This document shows, piece by piece, positions 15,879-25,000 of a stretch of DNA of 58,727 bases (positions within the stretch are counted from its first letter, which is position 1; each line of letters begins with the position of its first letter). Source of the DNA: Spirochaetota bacterium (lineage in GTDB: Bacteria > Spirochaetota > Spirochaetia > JABEVK01); the NCBI GenBank assembly GCA_020049045.1, contig JAIFLN010000069.1, positions 1 through 58,727 of the forward strand. The letters are read 5' to 3'. Both the position numbers and the translations under genes were made by a program. The notes below the pieces were generated by a model. That model made no database searches, had not been told where the DNA came from, and worked only from the letters and a program-made list of their open reading frames with translations.

Positions 15879-16439
15879 ATGAGCGCAAACAACGACATCG
15901 TCAGCGGTTTCGACGACGAAAAAGACGACAGCCTCAAGATCCGTCTCCAAAGGACGGATGGGGTTGACAATGGTATCGTCTTGTACCTAACCGGTTACAT
16001 CGATACCTACAACTCGAACTTCTTTCAGAAGAGGGTTTCCAAGGCCATTGATTCCGGTTTTACCAAGATTATCTTTCATTGTGCCGGTCTGAACTATGTT
16101 TCTTCGACGGGCATCGGTTCGTTTACAGCCTTCCTCAAGGCAGTCCGCCCGAAGGGTGGCGAAGTGGTGCTTCTCGAAATTCAGCCCAAGGTTTATGAAG
16201 TTTTTCAGCTTCTGGGCTTCAGCCAGTTCTTCAACATCAAAGACAGTCTTGAGGAAGCCATCAAGTTCTTCCAAGGCGGGGGTGGTACCGACGCCTCCGA
16301 CAACGGTATTTTCCCTAAGACCTTCAACTGTCCGATTTGTTCCAAAAGGCTCAAAGCGGCACGGGCCGGTCGTTTTCGCTGTTCCGAATGCAAGACGATT
16401 CTGGCTATCGATAATTCGGGCCAAGTCTTCTTGGGTTAA
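15879..16439 (+). CDS. STAS-domain protein with C-terminal zinc ribbon
   Basis: A 186-residue soluble protein. Residues about 15-125 form a STAS domain like those of anti-sigma-factor antagonists, including LTGYIDTYNSNFFQKRV and the switch segment LNYVSSTGIGSF, where family members are phosphorylated on Ser. After a Gly-rich linker a zinc ribbon follows with CPIC (near 151) and CSEC (near 168). STAS plus zinc ribbon is not the usual RsbV layout. A GGAG site precedes the ATG. It is first in an operon with YbjN-like, PspA and a regulator. The cognate anti-sigma kinase is not in the window. Confidence 0.82.
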   Translation: MSANNDIVSGFDDEKDDSLKIRLQRTDGVDNGIVLYLTGYIDTYNSNFFQKRVSKAIDSGFTKIIFHCAGLNYVSSTGIGSFTAFLKAVRPKGGEVVLLEIQPKVYEVFQLLGFSQFFNIKDSLEEAIKFFQGGGGTDASDNGIFPKTFNCPICSKRLKAARAGRFRCSECKTILAIDNSGQVFLG

Positions 16440-16447
16440 GGTAGAGT

Positions 16448-16831
16448 ATGAACGCCAAGGAAAAGCTGGAAGGGTTCTTCATTAAGCTGGGGTACACCTA
16501 CCAGCAGATTGCTGAAGACACCTGGGTTGTTACCGACGACGATGCGGGGGTGCATCAGGTAGTCGTAATGGTCGATGACCCGATTGTCGTTGTCCGTGTC
16601 ACCGTCATGGCGTTGCCGACCAAGAACCGCGAGCCCTTTTTCGAGACAGTTCTTCGTATGAACGCCACCGATTTGGTTCATATTGCCTATGCTGTCGAAG
16701 GGGAGCATCTGATTCTCTCCAATTCATTCCTTCTCGAAACCCTCGACCTCGAAGAGATACAGGCTGCCGTCGACGAGTTCGGACTGGCCTTGATTCAGCA
16801 TTATTCGATCCTTTCCAAGTACCGGAACTAA
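16448..16831 (+). CDS. YbjN-like protein
   Basis: A 127-residue cytoplasmic protein resembling the YbjN family, whose fold is shared with type III secretion chaperones: KLEGFFIKLGYTYQQIAEDTW at the start, a central strand-rich segment (HQVVVMVDDPIVVVRVTVM) and an acidic C-terminal helix LDLEEIQAAVDEFGLAL. YbjN proteins are associated with stress and motility regulation in enterobacteria, but no biochemical activity is established. It lies 8 bp after the STAS gene and 12 bp before pspA, so it is part of the same transcript. Confidence 0.65.
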   Translation: MNAKEKLEGFFIKLGYTYQQIAEDTWVVTDDDAGVHQVVVMVDDPIVVVRVTVMALPTKNREPFFETVLRMNATDLVHIAYAVEGEHLILSNSFLLETLDLEEIQAAVDEFGLALIQHYSILSKYRN

Positions 16832-16843
16832 GGAGCACCAGCT

Positions 16844-17569
16844 ATGGGCATTTGGGACAACCTGAAACGGGTTTTCAAGTCCAATATCAACGCCGCCATC
16901 AGCAAGGCTGAGGATCCGCAAAAGATCCTCGAGCAGACCATGATCGATATGAACGAAGCGCTGATCGAGAACAAGAAGGCCGTGGCCAGCGCCATTGCCG
17001 ATGAAAAGCGTCTCGAACGGCAATACAACGAGAATTTGGCTCTGGCAAAAGACTGGGAGAACAAAGCTATCCTCGCTGTGAAGAGCGACCGGGACGACTT
17101 GGCTCGTGAAGCCTTGCTCAGGCAAAAAGAGTACGCTGACTACGCCGTGCAGTTCAAACAGCAGTTCGAGGCGCAACATGCCGCTGTCGAAAAGCTGAAA
17201 GACGCCCTTCGGCAGCTGCAGTCAAAAATTGAAGAAGCCGGCCGCAAGAAAAACATCCTGATTGCCCGCGCCAAGCGTGCCGAAGCTCAGAAAAAGATTT
17301 CGGAAACCATGGGAAGCATGTCCAACAACTCTTCCTTTGCCGCCTTTGACCGGATGGCCAACAAGGTCGACCAGCTGGAAGCCGAGGCGAGCGCTCAGGT
17401 AGAACTCGAGGACCTCAGCGGCACGGCTGACCTGGAAAAGCAGTTTAAGGAACTGGAGAAAGGAAAGGTAGGCTCTGACCTGATGCTTGAGGATCTCAAG
17501 GCCAAAATGAAGGCTCAGGAAGCTGGTTCGATTGTGGTCCGCGAAGAGGTCGGGAGCAAAAACTCCTGA
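16844..17569 (+). CDS. pspA: PspA/IM30 family membrane-protecting protein
   Basis: A 241-residue, almost fully helical protein of the PspA/IM30 (ESCRT-III-related) family, which oligomerises on the cytoplasmic face of the inner membrane and stabilises it under stress. The start MGIWDNLKRVFKSNINAAIS is the amphipathic membrane-binding helix, followed by KAEDPQKILEQTMIDMNEAL and a long coiled coil (ARDWENKAILAV-type segments to about 150). Length is slightly above E. coli PspA (222). No PspB/PspC homologue is adjacent. Its stop (TGA at 17567) overlaps the proposed CTG start of the next gene. Confidence 0.92.
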   Translation: MGIWDNLKRVFKSNINAAISKAEDPQKILEQTMIDMNEALIENKKAVASAIADEKRLERQYNENLALAKDWENKAILAVKSDRDDLAREALLRQKEYADYAVQFKQQFEAQHAAVEKLKDALRQLQSKIEEAGRKKNILIARAKRAEAQKKISETMGSMSNNSSFAAFDRMANKVDQLEAEASAQVELEDLSGTADLEKQFKELEKGKVGSDLMLEDLKAKMKAQEAGSIVVREEVGSKNS

Positions 17570-18159
17570 CTCTGCTGTTTGTCGGCCGTGACCAGGCTCT
17601 GAACGACTCCGTGCTTTCAAACGCTCCCCGGGGGGTACACGTACAGTGTACCCTTTCTTTTTTTTCGGGTTCCTGGGACGCCGTTGCCGTTCCAGCCTCC
17701 CAATTTCTGACCATACCGTTGCTGAGGAAACTTCCCTGCCCGGTTCTCGCCTATGGGGCTTCCCACCTTTTTCGGGTCACCTGGCTGGCCGGGGTGTGGG
17801 ACTATCTGAGAGAACCCTGGGAGACCGAGGAGCTTTTCTTGCGCCTCAGAGGCTTCCAGCCTTCGTTTGCAAGTTGGTGCTGGGGCGGGTCGAAGCTTAC
17901 TCTCGACGGACTGGTGCTTGGCTCTGAAAACGGCCTTACCGTCTGCCTCACCCCCGCGGAAGCTGATATTCTGCGCCTTCTCGTTGCCCGGCAGGGGCTC
18001 GCAGTTTCCCGGGCAATCCTGGCCCTGGCTGGCTCGGTTTCCGAAGGGCGAGTGGTTGATACTTTGATCGGGCGTCTGCGAAACAAACTCAAAACGGTAA
18101 CGAACAATACGGAAAATCCTTTAACAGTAGTCAGAGGTGTCGGTTACCGGCTTCCTTGA
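17566..18159 (+). CDS. Winged-helix regulator with a degenerate receiver domain (pseudo-response regulator)
   Basis: About 197 residues. The C-terminal 90 are an OmpR/PhoB-type winged helix (LTPAEADILRLLVARQGL, then DTLIGRLRNKL and VRGVGYRLP). The N-terminal 95 align by pattern with a receiver domain: LTLLFVGRDQALNDSV as strand and helix 1, WDAVAVPAS as strand 3, PVLAYGA as strand 4 and GVWDYLREPWETEELFLRLR as the last strand and helix. The acidic pair, phospho-acceptor Asp (Pro here) and conserved Lys are all missing, so it should not be phosphorylated. Including strand 1 requires a CTG start at 17566, overlapping the pspA stop as CTGA, with GGGAG 9 bp upstream. A GTG at 17611 is the alternative start. 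A terminator-like hairpin lies inside the frame. Confidence 0.7.
   Translation: MTLLFVGRDQALNDSVLSNAPRGVHVQCTLSFFSGSWDAVAVPASQFLTIPLLRKLPCPVLAYGASHLFRVTWLAGVWDYLREPWETEELFLRLRGFQPSFASWCWGGSKLTLDGLVLGSENGLTVCLTPAEADILRLLVARQGLAVSRAILALAGSVSEGRVVDTLIGRLRNKLKTVTNNTENPLTVVRGVGYRLP
17633..17665 (+). terminator. Terminator-like hairpin inside the pseudo-response-regulator frame
   Basis: An exact inverted repeat, GGGTACAC and GTGTACCC around a 5-nt loop, is followed by a 12-nt T-rich tract (TTTC then eight T). This is a good Rho-independent terminator 64 bp after the pspA stop, yet it lies in the reading frame of the next gene. It could act as an attenuator that lowers expression of the regulator and the membrane pair, or the palindrome could be an operator. 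The shape is certain; the role is not. Confidence 0.55.
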
Positions 18160-19099
18160 ACCTTACTCTGCCCCGTGGTATTCTGACAGCACCGTGAAAG
18201 ACACCGTCCTCAACCTCTTGGTTTTCCTCTTGGTCTTCCTGGCCGTCACTGTCTTTCTGCTGACGGCCTACGGCATATCTCTGATGCTTGTTCCCGGGGG
18301 TAAGGGCCTCGTTTTTGCCAACCCCTTTGCGGCAGCGTTGATACCCGGTCTGCTGGTGGGTTTGGTTGCGGCCATGTTCCGTTCGATACAACGGCCAGGA
18401 AACTTTCCAGCAACCTGGGCCCTTCTTGCCGCAGCTTTCCTGCTGCTGCTCACCCTGCCCATCCCCCTGATTCAACAATTGCCCTCGGTCAGAGCCTCCG
18501 ATGCCTCACCCCTGATCCCAGGGCGTTTCCTCCCTCTGGAAGACGGGTCGCTCCTGCTGTCGTCAGGAACTTCGGCCATTCTGGTGCCGTCGGACGGCGG
18601 CCTTATGACGGTATCGGCGGAAACCCATTATGATTCGCTCAATCAGCGTTTCGTCTTCTCTTCCGGGAATCCTAAAAATCTGGGGAGCACCGGACCGGAA
18701 CGGGACTATTTTCAATTCACGCCCACCCTTGCGTCGTTGCAAACAGATCTGTTGGCCGTCTATCAGGTATTGCGCGACAGTTCGGTTCAAAGACCCTTGG
18801 TCTTCTGGTCCCAAGCCTGGGCCATCACGTGGCTCTTCTTGGGGTTGTTCTTTTTCTTTTCTCTCAAAACCTGGCCGCTGGTTCATATTGTTCTCATCTT
18901 GTTGCTGGTCCGTCTGGGCATTCTTTTTCTGGTCTACGCCTTCTGGTCACTTCCCGCGCTGGTCGATCTCTGGGTGCCACCCAACCTGGCCGAGCAGGTA
19001 AGAACCTGGGGACCGGTGGTTCTGATTGACGTGGCAGCCGCTACGCTTTTCTTTATGACCTGGCTTTCCAAACCCTACCGGCAGGCGGCCCTCCGTTGA
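18137..19099 (+). CDS. Six-helix membrane protein, possibly a diverged LptF/LptG-type permease
   Basis: A 320-residue inner-membrane protein. Three hydrophobic helices occupy roughly residues 24-46, 65-85 and 95-115. A strand-rich extracytoplasmic segment (about 116-215) follows, then three more helices (about 222-242, 245-265, 290-312). Three helices, a periplasmic beta domain and three helices is the LptF/LptG layout, and length (about 350 in that family) fits, but sequence motifs are weak. It overlaps the regulator gene by 23 bp if GTG 18137 is used; GTG 18194 is an alternative start closer to the first helix. The next gene starts in a TTGA overlap. Confidence 0.6.
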   Translation: MSVTGFLEPYSAPWYSDSTVKDTVLNLLVFLLVFLAVTVFLLTAYGISLMLVPGGKGLVFANPFAAALIPGLLVGLVAAMFRSIQRPGNFPATWALLAAAFLLLLTLPIPLIQQLPSVRASDASPLIPGRFLPLEDGSLLLSSGTSAILVPSDGGLMTVSAETHYDSLNQRFVFSSGNPKNLGSTGPERDYFQFTPTLASLQTDLLAVYQVLRDSSVQRPLVFWSQAWAITWLFLGLFFFFSLKTWPLVHIVLILLLVRLGILFLVYAFWSLPALVDLWVPPNLAEQVRTWGPVVLIDVAAATLFFMTWLSKPYRQAALR

Positions 19100-20916
19100 G
19101 CAAACTTGGATCCCGCTTTCTATCGGTGTTGGGAGTCTTGGTGGGCCTTACCACCTCGTTTTTGATCCTTTGGTCCCTCGGTCGCTGGTTGCTTCCAGCT
19201 GTCTTCGGCGCGTTGCCCGATTGGCTGCCTGAAGACTTCCTGATGGGAGCCGGGCTGCAAATTCTGGCAGACCTGATGCAATGGATGCCGGCTCTGGCTT
19301 TCAGTGCCCTTGTGTTGACCTTTTCCTACTGGTTGAAACCCGCAGAATTGCCCCAGGGAGAGGTGCAGGCACTGATCCGATCGTCCTTTCTGGCAATCGG
19401 GGCAACCGTGGTGTTCGCACTCTTGGGGCTGCTGGCACAGCCTTGGGCCGACTCCAGACTGGAAGAATTCCGGTTCCGCTACGAACAGACGAAGCAGTTG
19501 GAGGACTCCTATCTTGCCATCAAGGGCCAAGGGTCCAGCAATCAGACAGCGGCAGGATTGGAAGCACGCTTCGCCTTGCTGAGGCGGCTTGGGGTGCTGC
19601 GTCCTCTTCAATCCCAAGGGTCAGGCCATGAGCGGCTCGACTACGAATTCGAATTGCAGCTGCTCAAGGCCCATTTTGACCTTGATGAATTCTTCAAATT
19701 GCGGGCCTTGCCTGGTGTTGAGGAAACAGGGGATACAGCCAACGCCACCGTGGAAGAGCTTCTGCTGAAGGCCGAGGAAGCTCTGGCTGACGGTGGTGGC
19801 GACCGGGAATATTTGGCTAACCTATGGGGTTTCCAGGTATACCGCCGGTTGATGAACTTCACCGACCAAGGACAATCGGTCGACCCCAAGGTCCTTGAGC
19901 GGGCCAAGACACTTGTCGACCAATCCTGGGCACGGATTTACGAAAAGACCCTGGCAGCCGATGAACGACTTAAAGCCAGTTACTTCTTCCGCAAGGGAAA
20001 GAGCCTGGGAGATTTCCAGTTTCAAAACTATCTGGAAGCTTACTATGGCTTCCAGGAGCTTCACCTTGAGAACCCCAGGGATTCGGAGGTCACCCGGCAT
20101 TGGGAACTCTCCCGCGAACGGATCAAGGAGCAGGTCCTGTTCTACCAAGAGATGGAGGTTCTATTCACCATTCCTGGCAGCCAAGATCTGGTATTTTTAA
20201 ACCGGGAAGCCCCTCCCGAGGTGGTCCGGATAGGAAAACTGCTTCATACCAACGAGGGGGTTTTTGTCAAAGATCTGGAGTTTCTCCGTTTCGACGCTCA
20301 AGGCCGCCCCCTGCTTCATTGGACGGCTCCTTACGGTCGGTGGACAGCAGCCGGTATCGACTTCCGGGTCTGGGACAAAGACTCACCCCGTCCGAGGTTT
20401 CCCATTGTCCTGACGGAAAGTCCCGGCCAGGAATTCAACACCGAGGCGGTGGATCCTCCGCTGTTTGTGCCCCGGATGAGTGTGCAGGATCTGGAACTGG
20501 TCAATACCCGACAGCTCCGGCCTCAGGGTTTGGGCACCTGGGATCTTTTGGTTCATGGTCGTTCCATCGAAGCCCTGGGTTTCAACTCGCGCTTGTTCCA
20601 GACGGAATTTGTGGTCCGTCTGGCCGCACCCTTCGGGTTTTTTGTTGTCTTTCTTTTCGTCATGGCTCTGGCCTGGTTCAACCGGGCGCACGAAACGGGT
20701 AAAACCTGGTGGTTTCTTATCCCCGTTTTGCCGCTGGTATCTGATTTCCTGGTACAAAGCTTTGCCTGGGCCTCGCGCCTTGCCGTGGGAGGCCTGTTGG
20801 GTTTTGTCGGCCTGGAAACCACCTCCATCGTCTTGGCGGTGCTTTTCGTCGTCGGAAGCGCTCTGGGGCTGACGCTTGTCCAGCTCGCCTTCCGAAAAAG
20901 CCTTAAATCGCTTTGA
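19096..20916 (+). CDS. LptF/LptG-like membrane protein with a large helical insertion
   Basis: A 606-residue membrane protein. Hydrophobic helices lie near 10-32, 55-78 and 95-115 and three more in the last 95 residues. Just before those, GVFVKDLEFLRFDAQGRP with HWTAPYGRW and then FQTEFVVRLAAPFGFFVVFL resemble the jellyroll and TM4 region of LptG/LptF permeases, which extract lipopolysaccharide from the inner membrane. Unlike LptG (about 360 residues) it has some 230 extra, mostly helical, TPR-like residues (about 125-355) after TM3. Together with the preceding gene it could form an LptFG-like pair. No lptB-type ATPase is adjacent. The start is TTG overlapping the previous stop (TTGA). The 3' end overlaps leuB by 14 bp. 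Confidence 0.6.
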   Translation: MSKLGSRFLSVLGVLVGLTTSFLILWSLGRWLLPAVFGALPDWLPEDFLMGAGLQILADLMQWMPALAFSALVLTFSYWLKPAELPQGEVQALIRSSFLAIGATVVFALLGLLAQPWADSRLEEFRFRYEQTKQLEDSYLAIKGQGSSNQTAAGLEARFALLRRLGVLRPLQSQGSGHERLDYEFELQLLKAHFDLDEFFKLRALPGVEETGDTANATVEELLLKAEEALADGGGDREYLANLWGFQVYRRLMNFTDQGQSVDPKVLERAKTLVDQSWARIYEKTLAADERLKASYFFRKGKSLGDFQFQNYLEAYYGFQELHLENPRDSEVTRHWELSRERIKEQVLFYQEMEVLFTIPGSQDLVFLNREAPPEVVRIGKLLHTNEGVFVKDLEFLRFDAQGRPLLHWTAPYGRWTAAGIDFRVWDKDSPRPRFPIVLTESPGQEFNTEAVDPPLFVPRMSVQDLELVNTRQLRPQGLGTWDLLVHGRSIEALGFNSRLFQTEFVVRLAAPFGFFVVFLFVMALAWFNRAHETGKTWWFLIPVLPLVSDFLVQSFAWASRLAVGGLLGFVGLETTSIVLAVLFVVGSALGLTLVQLAFRKSLKSL

Positions 20917-21985
20917 CGATCAAGTCTCCCATTTGTTTTGTACCCACCAAGGTCGTTCCCTCGGTAAGAATATCCCTGGTCCGATAGCCTTGGCTCAAGA
21001 CTTTTTGGACCGCATTGTGAACCTGGGTGTACACCTCGGGCATTCCAAAGGCATATTGGAAAAGCATTCCAAGCGAGAGGATCTGCGCGATGGGGTTGGC
21101 AATACCCTGGCCGGCAATGTCAGGGGCCGAGCCGCCGGAGGGTTCGAACAGGCCAAAGGCCCCCTCTTTGCCGGGAGCGCCGGCCAAACTGGCACTGGGA
21201 AGCATTCCCAGCGAACCGGCGATCATAGAGGCTTCATCGGACAAAATGTCACCAAACATGTTCTCAGCCAGAATGACGTCGAACTGCCGGGGATTGCGGA
21301 CCAGTTGCATGGCGGCATTATCAACATACATATGCGTCAAGGTGACGTCGGGGTACTGCTTTCCCAGTTCTGTAACGACTTCGCGCCAGAAAACCATGGT
21401 GGTCAGCACGTTGGCCTTGTCGATGGAACAGAGCTTCTTACCCCGCTGACGAGCTGACTGAAAGGCGATATGGGCAATTCGCTCGATTTCGGCGCGGGTA
21501 TAAATCATGTTGTCGCTGGCCCAATCGTCCCCTCGTTCCTTCTTGCCGAAGTACAAACCACCGGTTAACTCGCGTACTACAAGGACGTTCAATTCGTCAC
21601 CGATGATTTCAGCCTTGAGCGGCGAGGCTCCGGCCAAGCCCCGGAAAACAATGGCTGGGCGCAGGTTGGCATACAGGTTGAAATGCTTGCGCAGGGGCAG
21701 CAGGGCTCCGCGCTCGGGCTGTTCGGCCGGGGGAAGCTTTTCCCACTTCGGTCCGCCCACCGATCCGAATAAAATGGCATCGGCCGCTTCACACGTTTTC
21801 AGAGTGCTTTCAGGAAGGGCCTTGCCATGATTGTCGATGGCGATACCACCGATGTCGGCAAAGGTCTTGTTCACTGTGAGGCCGGTTTTTTTCTCGAGGA
21901 CCTCGAAGACCTTGAGGGCCTCGGCCATGACTTCGGGTCCAATGCCGTCACCCGCAAGAACAGCGATGTTTTTGGTGTTGCTCAT
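20903..21985 (-). CDS. leuB: 3-isopropylmalate dehydrogenase
   Basis: A 360-residue NAD+-dependent decarboxylating dehydrogenase of leucine biosynthesis, converting 3-isopropylmalate to the 2-oxo acid. Visible motifs are AGDGIGPEVMAEALKVFE at the N-terminus, a GSVGGPKW segment, RELTGGLYFGKKER and the metal/substrate signature NMFGDILSDEASMIAGSLGM. Length is typical. No other leu gene is adjacent; it sits 43 bp after the giant TPR gene on the same strand. It converges on, and overlaps, the LptG-like gene. Confidence 0.95.
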   Translation of the reverse strand: MSNTKNIAVLAGDGIGPEVMAEALKVFEVLEKKTGLTVNKTFADIGGIAIDNHGKALPESTLKTCEAADAILFGSVGGPKWEKLPPAEQPERGALLPLRKHFNLYANLRPAIVFRGLAGASPLKAEIIGDELNVLVVRELTGGLYFGKKERGDDWASDNMIYTRAEIERIAHIAFQSARQRGKKLCSIDKANVLTTMVFWREVVTELGKQYPDVTLTHMYVDNAAMQLVRNPRQFDVILAENMFGDILSDEASMIAGSLGMLPSASLAGAPGKEGAFGLFEPSGGSAPDIAGQGIANPIAQILSLGMLFQYAFGMPEVYTQVHNAVQKVLSQGYRTRDILTEGTTLVGTKQMGDLIVKAI

Positions 21986-22028
21986 GCGCAGAGACTAGCC
22001 GGTCGCAGGGTCCTTGATCAAGTCGGAA

Positions 22029-25000
22029 TTACGGGGCTTCCGCTTGATCGAGCTCGAGTGGAATGCGGGCAAAAATTTCAAGCTGCTTGGCCAGTAGTTC
22101 CTTTCGGGCCGGGGTGGCGCTTTCAATCAAGGAAAGGACTTGGAGGTTGGCTTCGATCAAGCCCTTCTCTTTTCGGGTTTTGGCAACAATCTGTGCCTCG
22201 TTGTCTCGAATGGCTTGAAGGTCCTTTTCCTCTATGAGAGTAATGTCGAGTTCCGCTTTGTTCTCGTACAAGTCTCTCCCAAGAATTTGAGCCTGGGCTC
22301 GGGCGGTTGTGAGTGCTGCAAGAGCTTCCCGGAACTCCGGAGTGCCCGATTTGAAGGTGTTTGAGGAACGATACTCTGCCGCTGCCAGATTATTCCAAGT
22401 TTCATAGATCCTCTGGGCCAGGGCCTTGTGGGTCGCACGGACGACAGGATCATAGTCCGGAATGCGCGAACGCCTGCCTTGAAGCAGGGCCAGCAGCTCG
22501 CGGTAATACCCTTCGGCGGAGGCGAAGTTGCCGCTGCGGAAGAGGGCATTACCCATGGCGTAGAGAAGGTTGGGATTGTCTCGTCCCGACGATTCCCCTT
22601 TGTTTCCAGGTCGGTCGAGGGCAAAAAACCGTTTGATCGACAGATCGAAGTCCCGTTTCTCGTAGTGAATGACCCCAAGCCGATAAGTGATGGCGGGTTC
22701 CTCCCAGTGGCCTTCCTCGGCTGTCTCAAACAGCGACAGGGCTTGATCCCAGCCCCCTGGAACGGTACCCCCCCCCAACGCCTCCACTCCGGGAGTCTGC
22801 CGGTAGTACAGGTTTCCCAGATTACGGAACAGACGGGCCGATTCATTGTCGAGGGTCACAAGGCCCAAAGCCCGGTACGACTCAAAGGTTTTTTGGGCAT
22901 CAAGGTAGTATTTTTCGGCTTGAAGGGGTTCGCCGCCCTCGTCAAAAATTTCACCGATACGGTTGCTCGTCGCCACACGCATGGCAGGGCGATCGGCCAG
23001 CCGGGCTTTCCGAGGCTCAAGCCGTTGGAAATACGTGTCGGCTGCCGCAAGGGCCCGACGTTCATCTTGAGAACTCCGGGTGGCCCGATAGAGGCGTGAG
23101 AGCTGATAATGCAACTCGGGAAGGGTCTTTTCGCCGTCCATGGCCCGCAAAATCAGGGTGTCGATCTTTTCGAGATAATCGGGGCGGAAGGGCTGAGAAG
23201 AATTCGGGTATTTGTATGGGGGTTCCAGAGAGGGCCCTGCAGCAGCACCCTCTCCGCCGCCACCGTGCCCACCACCCTCAGCCGGAGCCGCACTGGAACG
23301 GAGCAGGCTGTGCCCCGCCGCCGGCGCGGCTGCCGGAGCGCTGTGCCCACCTCCGCCCCCTTCGGCAGGAGCCATGGCGTCAAGCTTGGCCCGTTCTTCC
23401 TTCAGCTTGGCGGCCATTTCCGCCAACTCTTCTGCCGTCGGAGCTTCCGGGAGCTCCACGGGCTTGGGGCGGATTCCGTATTCCTCTTCGATGGTCCTCT
23501 GGGCGAGGGGGATCATCCGCTCTTTTTCCAACAAGGATTCTTCCCGATCGATGAACCAGCGGGCTTTGAGCAGTTCGGCCTCTTCGTCCTGGAGGAGAAA
23601 GACTCGGACAAACCGCCAGGTTACCGGTGAATCGTAACCATAGAGCCGCAGGTATTCGCTCAGAGACGTGTTGGCATTGCTCAAGCTTTCCCGGGAAGAA
23701 AGCGCTTGGCTCCAGGCCAAAAAGTTGTCGGCTTTTCGCAGCAGGCCGGCTTTGTGCCCGGGGGACTGAGAGAGCAATGGTTTGAGGACAAGATCAGCCC
23801 TTCGGAAGTGTGCCTCGCGCTGGCGGCCATCAAATCCAAATTCTGTTTCGAAACGGCTGTAGTCGAGAAGTCCTTTGGTATCGGGGTTTCCAAAATGGAC
23901 TTCGCCAGGAATCAGGTTCTCAAAGTCGCTTGTTGCGGTATCCACCGAAAGCAACTTGGCAACGTAGGCGTAGTAAGCATCGGCGGCAGCTTTCTTTTCC
24001 ACCAGCCTGTCGGCAAGAGCTTGGCCTTCCAGCCCTTCAGGCAGAGCCGCCAAGGGTTTTCCGAACCGTTCCTCCAGCAGAGGTTTGTCCTCGTCCCGGT
24101 ACACTTTGACCGAAGGCTGAAGCAGTTCGAGGTATTTTCGCCGGGCACGGTCGTAGTTGCCAGTGTCCTGATAAGCTTCGGCGTATTGGAAAAACCGGTC
24201 CTGAACGGGCCAGTAGTAGCGGGCCTGGGCAAACAACTCGTCTGCCAGGACAGCGTCATACTGACGGACAGCAACGAGTCCCCGGTCATAGAGCTCATTG
24301 GCTTTGTAGGGCTTGAGAAGGAAATTCCAGCCCAGGAGCACCAACACAGCAGCGGCCAGCGTGATGAGAGCAGACACTCGCAGAACCGGTAGCATGACTG
24401 TCTGCAGGTTGTACCAAAGGGTTCCGCGGCGGGCTTCGAGAGCCGCACCGGAGCCTTTTTCGAACCCGGCGGGAATAACAATCTTTCGCCCAAGAATCTT
24501 GCCGACAACCAAGGCCAAGCTGCGTGCCGGGGTTTGGGCCGACAAAAGGCGGATGACCTTCTCCAGGTCATCCAAAGCGACTTCTTTTTCTCCTATCAAT
24601 TCCTCAATGGCCAGACGGAGATTCAGAGGAAGACGAAGCAGGGCGGACTGAACGGTGACAAACTCACTGTCCGACAGCGAGAAACTTTTGTAAGAGACCG
24701 TATTGAGGGCCAGGGCCTGAGCAGGGTTGAGGAGTTCGGCATCGGTGTGGTCATCTGCCGTGATACCGAACTGAGACTCAAAGTCTCCCAGCTGAAACTC
24801 GTCAGCTTCTTTCATGGCGTCGAACGCTTCGACGTCCTCTTCCTTGGTATCGGCAAACCCTGCTAGTTCAGGGAACTCGGAATCACCCATGGCGTCACCG
24901 AATTCGAAATCATCACCAGCCGGGAATTCTTCGGCACTGGGGAATTCCTCGTTGCTGGAAAAATCCTCAGCACTGGGAACTTCTTCCGCAATGGAGAAGT

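Noticed and set aside
17611-17613. GTG at 17611 as the start of the winged-helix regulator
   Set aside because: It would remove strand and helix 1 of the receiver-like domain; kept only as an alternative to CTG 17566.
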